Source of the DNA: Peribacillus simplex
Lineage (GTDB): Bacteria > Bacillota > Bacilli > Bacillales > DSM-1321
Direction of reading: 5' to 3'
Assembly (NCBI RefSeq): GCF_900156045.1
Contig: NZ_FTMX01000016.1
Coordinates: 1 to 57,145, forward strand
Length of the DNA: 57,145 nucleotides
Positions 51,031 through 57,145 of the stretch are shown here, piece by piece (the first letter of the stretch is position 1; each line of letters starts with the position of its first letter). Made by a program: the position numbers and the translations under genes. The notes beneath the pieces are model-generated. The model ran no database searches and had not been told where the DNA came from. It saw nothing but the letters and a program-made list of their open reading frames with translations.

Positions 51031-51957
51031 ATGGCACGTATAGCTAATTCTGTAATCGATCTAATTGGACAGACGCCTATTGTGAAGTTAAACAAGCTTC
51101 AAAATGAAAACAGTGCAGATATTTATCTGAAACTTGAGTATTTTAACCCAGGCAGTAGTGTAAAAGACCGTATCGCCCTTGCGATGATCGAAGCGGCAGA
51201 AAAAAATGGTACCCTTAAGCCAGGTGATACGATCATTGAACCTACAAGCGGAAATACTGGAATAGGACTTGCGATGGTAGCTGCGGCAAAGGGCTATAAA
51301 TCAATTCTGGTTATGCCGGAGACGATGAGTTTGGAACGCCGCAACTTGCTTCGTGCTTATGGCGCAGAATTAGTCCTTACTCCCGGACCTGAAGGAATGA
51401 AGGGTGCAATCGCAAAGGCGACGGAGCTGTCTAAAGAAAAAGGTTACTTCATTCCACAGCAATTCGAGAATGTAGCCAACCCTGAAGTTCATCGGAACAC
51501 CACAGGACCTGAAATCGTTGAAGCCTTTGGTGATGAAGGCCTGGATGCATTCGTTGCCGGAATCGGTACTGGCGGAACCATAACGGGTGCTGGTGAAGTC
51601 CTGCGTGAAAAATACCCTGACATTAAGATTTACGCTGTTGAGCCTGCGGACTCTCCGGTATTATCGGGTGGAACTCCAGGACCTCATAAAATCCAAGGAA
51701 TCGGTGCAGGCTTCGTCCCAAGTATCTTGAATACAGATCTCTATGACGAAATCATTCAAGTCAATACAGAGGAATCGTTTGATTATGCCCGCCGTGCAGC
51801 AAAAGAGGAAGGAATCCTCGGTGGAATTTCCTCTGGTGGAGCAATTGCAGCTGCCATTAAAGTGGCAGACAAACTGGGTAAAGGCAAAAAGGTACTTGCC
51901 ATCATACCAAGTAATGGTGAACGCTACTTAAGTACGCCATTATATAACTTTGAGTAA
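51031..51957 (+). CDS. cysK: Cysteine synthase A
   Basis: 308-residue PLP enzyme (O-acetylserine sulfhydrylase) that makes cysteine from O-acetylserine and sulfide. The Schiff-base lysine is Lys45 in NPGSSVKDR, and PTSGNTGIGLAMVAAAKGY and GIGTGGTITGAGEVL bind substrate and PLP phosphate. ATG 51031 lies 8 nt after AAGGAG and gives the normal length; GTG 51022 overlaps that site. It is linked physiologically to the ssu operon, which supplies sulfite. Confidence 0.97.
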   Translation: MARIANSVIDLIGQTPIVKLNKLQNENSADIYLKLEYFNPGSSVKDRIALAMIEAAEKNGTLKPGDTIIEPTSGNTGIGLAMVAAAKGYKSILVMPETMSLERRNLLRAYGAELVLTPGPEGMKGAIAKATELSKEKGYFIPQQFENVANPEVHRNTTGPEIVEAFGDEGLDAFVAGIGTGGTITGAGEVLREKYPDIKIYAVEPADSPVLSGGTPGPHKIQGIGAGFVPSILNTDLYDEIIQVNTEESFDYARRAAKEEGILGGISSGGAIAAAIKVADKLGKGKKVLAIIPSNGERYLSTPLYNFE

Positions 51958-51974
51958 GACAAGACACTAAAAAT

Positions 51975-52013
51975 TAGAAGCGAAGTTCCTTAGGGGCTTT
52001 GCTTTTCTTTTTG
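51975..52013 (+). terminator. cysK terminator
   Basis: AGAAGCGAAGTTCC and GGGGCTTTGCTTTTCT pair with several wobbles around TTA, followed by TTTTT. Confidence 0.7.
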
Positions 52014-52120
52014 TAGTAAAGTCTGCAGAAGCGTTCCAAATCTTCATGGAACTTGCACTATGCCTATGTAAATGGGTAAACTCGTATATATAGATTTCTT
52101 TAGGTGAAGGAGAACGTTGG

Positions 52121-52957
52121 ATGTCATTAGCTGGAGCGTCAAAAATAAAATGCGGTTCATTTGATTTGGATTACAGCAATAAAACCTTAATTATGGGGAT
52201 TTTGAATGTTACGCCAGACTCCTTTTCGGATGGCGGGAAATATAATCGGATAGATGCCGCTTTGAAGCATGCCGAACGGATGGTCAACGACGGAGCGGAT
52301 ATATTGGATGTAGGCGGGGAGTCCACACGTCCTAACTATGAGAGGATATCGGATGAAGAGGAAATAGAGAGGGTCGCCCCGATTATTGAAGCCATATCCC
52401 GTAATATTGAGGTACCAATATCGGTCGATACATATAAATCAAGAGTAGCCGAAGCGGCTGTAAAAGCAGGAGCACATATATTAAATGACATTTGGGGAGG
52501 AAAGGCCGATTCCTTGATGTCAAAAGTTGCTGCGGAATATAAGGTGCCGATTATCTTGATGCATAACAGGGATAATATGAGTTATGGACACTTTGTTCGG
52601 GATGTACTTCAAGATTTATTCGAAAGCATCATGTTGGTAAAGGATGCAGGAGTCAAGGATGAAAACATCATTCTCGATCCGGGAATTGGCTTTGCGAAAG
52701 ACTTAAAGTTAAATTTAGAAATGATGAGGAATCTTGATAAGCTGGTATCATTAGGATATCCCGTACTGCTAGCCACATCAAGAAAGTCCATGATTGGACA
52801 TGTTCTGGACCTGCCACCTGATGAGAGAATGGAAGGAACAGCCGCCACGATCTGCCATGGCATTCAACAAGGCTGTCAAATGGTTCGTGTACATGATGTG
52901 AAGGAAATGGCACGGACTGCAAAGATGATGGATGCTCTATTAGGAAAAGGTGAATGA
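52121..52957 (+). CDS. folP: Dihydropteroate synthase
   Basis: 278-residue TIM-barrel enzyme (Sul in B. subtilis) joining p-aminobenzoate to hydroxymethyl-dihydropterin diphosphate in folate synthesis; the sulfonamide target. Signatures MGILNVTPDSFSDGGKY and ADILDVGGESTRP, then LDPGIGFAK and ATSRKSMIG. AAGGAGA lies 9 nt before ATG 52121. In B. subtilis pabB-pabA-pabC precede it; here cysK does, after a terminator. folB starts 2 nt after its stop. Confidence 0.97.
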   Translation: MSLAGASKIKCGSFDLDYSNKTLIMGILNVTPDSFSDGGKYNRIDAALKHAERMVNDGADILDVGGESTRPNYERISDEEEIERVAPIIEAISRNIEVPISVDTYKSRVAEAAVKAGAHILNDIWGGKADSLMSKVAAEYKVPIILMHNRDNMSYGHFVRDVLQDLFESIMLVKDAGVKDENIILDPGIGFAKDLKLNLEMMRNLDKLVSLGYPVLLATSRKSMIGHVLDLPPDERMEGTAATICHGIQQGCQMVRVHDVKEMARTAKMMDALLGKGE

Positions 52958-52958
52958 A

Positions 52959-53318
52959 ATGGATAAGATATATGTGAATAAAATGGAATTTTACGGTTAT
53001 CATGGAGTTTTTCCGGAAGAAACGAAGCTTGGTCAGCGGTTTAAAGTGGATTTGATCGTCCAGACTGATTTAGCCAAGGCTGGGAAGAGTGACAACCTTG
53101 AAGACTCGATCAACTATGGTGAGTTATATGAAGTGTGTAAAAGTGTTGTCGAGGGAGAACCTTTTAAGTTAGTGGAAGCTGTTGCTGAAAAAATTGCCTC
53201 TGAATTGCTTAATAAATATTCTTCCATCGAGACATGCACCGTGAAGGTCTATAAACCAGATCCTCCAATAGCAGGCCACTATGATTCGGTTGCCATAGAG
53301 ATTGTAAGGGGTCGCTGA
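52959..53318 (+). CDS. folB: Dihydroneopterin aldolase
   Basis: 119-residue T-fold enzyme that cleaves dihydroneopterin to hydroxymethyl-dihydropterin and glycolaldehyde. MEFYGYHGVFPEE carries the substrate-site glutamate, and KPDPPIAGHYDSVAIEI closes the protein with the conserved lysine. ATG 52959 follows AAAGGTGA; a GTG at 52950 overlaps folP. Middle gene of folP-folB-folK. Confidence 0.96.
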   Translation: MDKIYVNKMEFYGYHGVFPEETKLGQRFKVDLIVQTDLAKAGKSDNLEDSINYGELYEVCKSVVEGEPFKLVEAVAEKIASELLNKYSSIETCTVKVYKPDPPIAGHYDSVAIEIVRGR

Positions 53319-53320
53319 TT

Positions 53321-53848
53321 GTGGTAAATGTTGCTTACCTTTCGATAGGGTCGAACTTAGGTGATCGCCTTGAAACTTTCCAAAGGGCTTTCCAATTATT
53401 GTCTGAAAATCCGCATATTAAGTTGGTTGCATGCTCTTCTTTATATGAAACGGACCCGGTAGGATTTGAAGATCAGGACTGTTTTTTAAATGCTGTCCTT
53501 AAAGTGAAAACCGATTTAGAACCCGAAAAACTACTTCACGCTTGTATGAAAATCGAACAAGAATTAGGGAGAAAAAGGGAAATTAGGTGGGGTCCCCGTA
53601 CTTTAGACCTTGACATTTTGTTATATAATCATGAAAATATTGAGACAGAGATTCTTTCAGTCCCGCACCCTCGTATGCACGAGAGGGCTTTTGTTATCGT
53701 GCCTTTAATGGAAGTGGACCCTGATATATCACTTCCGCAAATTCATGCACCTTTGAGCGACCTGCTTGAACAGATTTCGGATAAAGAAGGAGTTCGATTA
53801 TGGAAGGTGAAAAATGGGGAAGGCGTATTCGCGCTTTTCGAAAGTTAA
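53321..53848 (+). CDS. folK: 2-amino-4-hydroxy-6-hydroxymethyldihydropteridine pyrophosphokinase
   Basis: 175-residue HPPK, which transfers pyrophosphate to hydroxymethyl-dihydropterin, giving the folP substrate. Hallmarks are YLSIGSNLGDR, the Mg-binding aspartates in RWGPRTLDLDILLY and the HPRMHERAFVIVPL motif. The start is GTG 53321, 9 nt after AAGGGG and 2 nt after folB. The last 49 nt overlap yazB. Confidence 0.96.
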   Translation: MVNVAYLSIGSNLGDRLETFQRAFQLLSENPHIKLVACSSLYETDPVGFEDQDCFLNAVLKVKTDLEPEKLLHACMKIEQELGRKREIRWGPRTLDLDILLYNHENIETEILSVPHPRMHERAFVIVPLMEVDPDISLPQIHAPLSDLLEQISDKEGVRLWKVKNGEGVFALFES

Positions 53849-54012
53849 AGGGTTATACCCAGGAAGGGTTTGCGAAAGAAATAGGCGTTTCCGTTTCCTT
53901 GTTGGGAGAAGTCGAACGAGGGAACCGCAACCCTTCAGAAGCATTTTTACTGGAAGTGGCGGAAGTTCTTCATGTTTCCATTGAGGAGCTTGAGCCACCT
54001 GAGGATAAATGA
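53800..54012 (+). CDS. yazB: XRE-family HTH protein YazB
   Basis: 70-residue single-domain helix-turn-helix protein. The Cro/C1-type HTH spans about residues 9-62 (RRIRAFRKLKGYTQEGFAKE, then VSVSLLGEVERGNRNP). No sensor domain is attached. It begins inside folK in another frame (49-nt overlap) and lies just before dusB, as in B. subtilis. Its targets are unknown; the overlap suggests translation linked to folate genes. Confidence 0.9.
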   Translation: MEGEKWGRRIRAFRKLKGYTQEGFAKEIGVSVSLLGEVERGNRNPSEAFLLEVAEVLHVSIEELEPPEDK

Positions 54013-54035
54013 AAGAATGTTATAGGAGGCACACC

Positions 54036-55034
54036 GTGTTAAAAATTGGCAATATAGAAATGAAGAATCCGGTAGTGCTAGCACCAATGGCGGGAGTCTG
54101 TAACTCGGCATTCCGCTTGACCGTCAAGGAATTTGGTGCTGGCCTTGTTTGTGCGGAGATGGTCAGTGACAAGGGAATCGTTTTACAAAATGCTAGAACG
54201 ATGAATATGCTTTATATAGATGAAAGAGAAAAGCCGTTAAGTTTGCAAATCTTTGGCGGTGAAAAGAAATCTTTGGTCGAAGCAGCACAATTTGTAGATA
54301 AAAATACAAATGCTGACATCATTGATATCAACATGGGCTGCCCAGTCCCAAAAATTACGAAATGTGATGCGGGCGCGAAATGGCTTCTCGATCCAAACAA
54401 AATTTATGAAATGGTTTCAGCGGTGGTTGATGCTGTTGAAAAGCCGGTAACGGTGAAAATGCGCATAGGCTGGGATGATGAGCACGTTTTTGCGATTCAA
54501 AATGCCCAGGCTGTTGAACGCGCAGGTGGTAAAGCTGTTTCCATGCATGGCAGAACACGAGTTCAAATGTATGAAGGAAAAGCTAACTGGGACATCATCC
54601 GTGAAGTGAAGAAATCAATTAATATTCCCCTTATCGGTAACGGTGATGTGGAAACTCCAGAGGATGCGGAAAGAATGCTGAAGGAAACGGGTGTTGATGG
54701 AGTCATGATCGGCCGTGCAGCTCTAGGTAACCCGTGGATGATTTACCGGACTGTAAAATATCTAGAAACCGGTCAACTGATGGATGAACCTTCTGTTCGT
54801 GAAAAGATGGACGTTTGCGTGCTTCATATGGATCGTCTAATTGCGTTGAAAAATGAAAATGTCGCTGTTCGTGAAATGCGTAAGCATGCTTCTTGGTATC
54901 TAAAAGGTGTTAAAGGGAATGCTAATGCTCGCAAAGGAATTAATGTTTGTGAAACAAGGGAAGATGTTGTTAGCCTTCTATATGGACTTGTTGATGATAT
55001 AGAAGCGAAGCAACAAAATATCCAAATGGTCTGA
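54036..55034 (+). CDS. dusB: tRNA-dihydrouridine synthase
   Basis: 332-residue FMN-dependent enzyme that reduces uridines in tRNA D-loops, family DusB (YacF). VVLAPMAGVCNSAFRLT binds FMN, Cys102 in NMGCPVPK is the expected proton donor, and IGNGDVETPEDA and GRAALGNPWM follow. GTG 54036 lies 6 nt after AGGAGG; ATG 54009 is in frame but lies before the ribosome-binding site and would overlap yazB. Confidence 0.96.
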   Translation: MLKIGNIEMKNPVVLAPMAGVCNSAFRLTVKEFGAGLVCAEMVSDKGIVLQNARTMNMLYIDEREKPLSLQIFGGEKKSLVEAAQFVDKNTNADIIDINMGCPVPKITKCDAGAKWLLDPNKIYEMVSAVVDAVEKPVTVKMRIGWDDEHVFAIQNAQAVERAGGKAVSMHGRTRVQMYEGKANWDIIREVKKSINIPLIGNGDVETPEDAERMLKETGVDGVMIGRAALGNPWMIYRTVKYLETGQLMDEPSVREKMDVCVLHMDRLIALKNENVAVREMRKHASWYLKGVKGNANARKGINVCETREDVVSLLYGLVDDIEAKQQNIQMV

Positions 55035-55077
55035 TGTTTGACATTACCTTCCTATTTTCCTATAATACGCTTATCTT

Positions 55078-55105
55078 AAACTGCCAGTAATCCTGGCAGT
55101 TTTTA
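55078..55105 (+). terminator. dusB terminator
   Basis: AAACTGCCA and TGGCAGTTT pair perfectly around GTAATCC, with TT following. Confidence 0.9.
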
Positions 55106-55237
55106 TATGTACATAAACAATGTTTTAAGATAAAAAGCTGTTGAATTCCTTTACTTTATGTAAGAATAAATATGTATGCAAAAGAATTTCTGATTAATTA
55201 TATAATGCATTTATTAATAAAGATGGAGATGATTTTC

Positions 55238-56722
55238 GTGAGTCATGAAGAATTGAATGACCAACTGCAGGTAAGGCGCGATAAAATGCAGGCCATGATG
55301 GATAATGGACAAGACCCTTTCGGGAGCAGATTCGAGCGCACCCATAACACTCAGGAGATAGTCAGTGCTTATGGTGAATTAGAAAAAGAAGATCTTGAAG
55401 AAAAAGAAATTGAAGTTACGATCGCTGGCCGTGTCATGACGAAGCGTGGAAAAGGGAAAGCGGGATTTGCCCATATCCAGGATATTAGCGGTCAAATCCA
55501 AATCTACGTCCGTTTAGATAACATTGGTGAAGATTCTTACCAAATTTTCAACCAAACGGATCTTGGCGATATCGTAGGGGTAACTGGCGTCATTTTCAAA
55601 ACGAAAGTCGGGGAACTTTCCATTAAAGCTAAAGAATATGTGTTCCTTGCTAAAGCGCTTCGCCCGTTGCCTGATAAATTTCATGGCCTAAAGGATGTTG
55701 AAGAGCGTTACCGGAAGCGTTATGTCGATTTAATCACAAATGAGGAAAGCAAAAACACATTGATCATGCGCAGTCGCATTGTACAAGCAATGAGACGGTA
55801 TTTGGACGATCATGGATACCTGGAAGTGGAAACGCCTCTACTGCACTCTGTTGCTGGTGGAGCTGCAGCACGTCCTTTCCTTACTCACCATAATGCCCTG
55901 GATATGCCATTGAATTTAAGGATTGCCATCGAGCTTCATCTAAAACGCTTAATCGTCGGCGGATTGGAGAAAGTTTATGAAATTGGCCGTGTTTTCAGAA
56001 ATGAAGGAGTATCCACAAGACACAATCCTGAATTCACATTGATCGAATTATACGAGGCATATGCGGATTACCAAGATATCATGAGTTTAACGGAAAACCT
56101 GATTGCCCATATCGCTCAAGAAGTTCTGGGCACGACTACCATCCAGTATGGCGAGTATGAGATAGAGTTAAAACCGGAATGGAAACGACTTCACATGGTT
56201 GATGCTGTAAAAGAATATACTGGTGTGGACTTCTGGACTCAAATGAGTAAAGAAGAAGCCCAGCAGCTTGCTAAAGAAAATGGGATTGAAATTAAGGAAT
56301 CCATGGAATTCGGGCATATCGTAAATGAATTTTTTGAACAGAAGGTTGAAGATAAGTTAATTCAACCTACATTCATCTATGGCCATCCAGTGGAAATCTC
56401 TCCTTTAGCAAAGAAAAACCCGGAAGATTCCCGTTTCACAGATCGTTTTGAGTTATTCATTGTGGGTAGGGAGCATGCAAATGCCTTCACGGAACTAAAT
56501 GACCCTATTGATCAACGTCAACGCTTTGAAGCTCAATTGAAAGAACGGGAGCAAGGTAATGATGAAGCCCATGAAATGGATGAAGATTTCTTGGAGGCGT
56601 TAGAATATGGAATGCCGCCAACTGGCGGACTTGGAATTGGTGTTGACCGTTTGGTTATGCTATTGACCAATTCTCCGTCTATACGTGACGTCTTGTTATT
56701 CCCGTTGATGAGACATCGCTAA
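55238..56722 (+). CDS. lysS: Lysyl-tRNA synthetase, class II
   Basis: 494-residue class IIb aminoacyl-tRNA synthetase. An N-terminal OB-fold anticodon-binding domain (about 55-150; IEVTIAGRVMTKRGKGKAGF) precedes the catalytic domain. Motif 2 is FRNEGVSTRHNPEFT, and motif 3 includes GLGIGVDRLVMLL. GTG 55238 is preferred, about 9 nt after GGAG at 55225; in-frame ATGs at 55172, 55223 and 55229 lie upstream of or inside that site. It is the last gene before the next rRNA operon. Confidence 0.96.
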   Translation: MSHEELNDQLQVRRDKMQAMMDNGQDPFGSRFERTHNTQEIVSAYGELEKEDLEEKEIEVTIAGRVMTKRGKGKAGFAHIQDISGQIQIYVRLDNIGEDSYQIFNQTDLGDIVGVTGVIFKTKVGELSIKAKEYVFLAKALRPLPDKFHGLKDVEERYRKRYVDLITNEESKNTLIMRSRIVQAMRRYLDDHGYLEVETPLLHSVAGGAAARPFLTHHNALDMPLNLRIAIELHLKRLIVGGLEKVYEIGRVFRNEGVSTRHNPEFTLIELYEAYADYQDIMSLTENLIAHIAQEVLGTTTIQYGEYEIELKPEWKRLHMVDAVKEYTGVDFWTQMSKEEAQQLAKENGIEIKESMEFGHIVNEFFEQKVEDKLIQPTFIYGHPVEISPLAKKNPEDSRFTDRFELFIVGREHANAFTELNDPIDQRQRFEAQLKEREQGNDEAHEMDEDFLEALEYGMPPTGGLGIGVDRLVMLLTNSPSIRDVLLFPLMRHR

Positions 56723-56748
56723 TAGGCAAAATGAATATTGATTGCAGG

Positions 56749-56819
56749 CCGAATTCGGATGGCTGGGATCATTGGGCATAGCTCATGATCCTGGTATGTC
56801 CCATTCGGTTTTTGTTTTT
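56749..56819 (+). terminator. lysS terminator
   Basis: CCGAAT and ATTCGG, with inner GGGATCAT/ATGATCC pairing, form a long imperfect stem followed by TTTTTG and more T. Confidence 0.85.
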
Positions 56820-56906
56820 TTATTATAATTTCATGCCTTTTAATAGAATGGTTTCTAGGGCTTGAAAGAAAAACAACATTATCTCAAAAAAACTTTAAAA
56901 AAGGTA

Positions 56907-56935
56907 TTGCGCAGTTAACGTAATGATGTTATATT
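56907..56935 (+). promoter_or_regulatory. rRNA operon promoter P1
   Basis: TTGCGC (56907-56912), 17-bp spacer, TATATT (56930-56935). It is one of two tandem promoters before an rRNA leader. A/T-rich tracts upstream may act as UP elements. Confidence 0.65.
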
Positions 56936-57000
56936 TATATCTGTCGTTACGAACGAGTTGCAAACAGATTACAAACTTTTAAAAAGTTTTAAAAAAGTTG

Positions 57001-57029
57001 TTGACTCACAGCGATGAAAATGTTATTAT
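57001..57029 (+). promoter_or_regulatory. rRNA operon promoter P2
   Basis: TTGACT (57001-57006), 17-bp spacer, TATTAT (57024-57029), with A/T-rich tracts just upstream. The start site would lie near 57036. Confidence 0.85.
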
Positions 57030-57035
57030 AAATAA

Positions 57036-57145
57036 GCTGTTCCGAAAGATATTGCTCTTTGAAAACTGAACAAAACAAAGCGCCAACGTTAAATTTTAAG
57101 TGAGCACACACTATCAAAAAAGCAAATGAGCAAGTCAAACATTTC
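57036..57145 (+). other. rRNA operon leader with boxA, cut by the window end
   Basis: TGCTCTTTGAAAACTGAACA near 57053-57072 is the boxA-type antitermination sequence typical of Bacillus rrn leaders. The 16S gene should begin shortly after the window ends. Confidence 0.85.

Overview
The window is a compact, strongly syntenic piece of a low-GC, endospore-forming Firmicute chromosome (family Bacillaceae) from the origin-proximal region. Gene order and protein lengths follow the Bacillus subtilis segment csfB - yaaO - tmk - darA - yaaR - holB - ricT - yabA ... cysK - sul - folB - folK - dusB - lysS almost gene for gene, but sequence divergence and several insertions or losses point to a different genus. 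A Peribacillus/Bacillus simplex-like organism is my guess, not something the sequence proves. The segment lies between two rRNA operons: it opens inside a 5S rRNA and closes in the leader of the next rRNA operon, after tandem P1/P2 promoters and a boxA-like element.

Layout. (1) 1-8.1 kb: 5S tail, the anti-sigma factor gene csfB with a SigF-type promoter, then a forward run covering nucleotide supply, c-di-AMP sensing, DNA replication (holB, yabA), the RicT regulator and translation-associated methyltransferases (trmN6, rsmI). (2) 8.1-9.0 kb: divergent abrB/metS control region with Spo0A boxes. (3) 9-20 kb: metS, tatD-family nuclease, cell-wall protein yabE, 5S maturase rnmV, rsmA, spore protease yabG, veg, sspF, ispE, purR-ridA and SigH-driven spoVG. 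(4) 20.6-28.6 kb: glmU-prs, then an inserted aliphatic sulfonate operon ssuA-ssuD-ssuC-ssuB with its own strong promoter and a long terminator-bearing leader, then SigB-driven ctc and pth. (5) 28.6-38.9 kb: fin, mfd, spoVT, yabM-yabN-rqcP-yabP-yabQ-divIC and yabR. (6) 39 kb: tRNA-Glu and tRNA-Met on the minus strand. (7) 39.5-51 kb: spoIIE with a Spo0A/SigA promoter, yabS-yabT, tilS-hprT-ftsH, coaX-hslO-yacD. (8) 51-57 kb: cysK, folate genes sul-folB-folK, yazB, dusB, lysS and the rrn promoter region.

How the parts fit: most genes are housekeeping functions of growing cells (translation, replication, nucleotide and envelope precursors), interleaved with sporulation genes carrying recognisable SigF, SigG, SigE, SigK, SigH or Spo0A signals. 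Apart from abrB and the two tRNAs, every gene is on the plus strand, as expected for co-orientation with replication. No phage, IS element or CRISPR array was seen.

Departures from the B. subtilis plan: xpaC-yaaN are absent between csfB and yaaO; pabB-pabA-pabC are absent between cysK and sul; about 0.5 kb of non-coding or decayed sequence lies between spoVG and glmU; and the ssu operon sits between prs and ctc. The ssu leader and the metS leader are the two places where an undescribed RNA regulator is most plausible.
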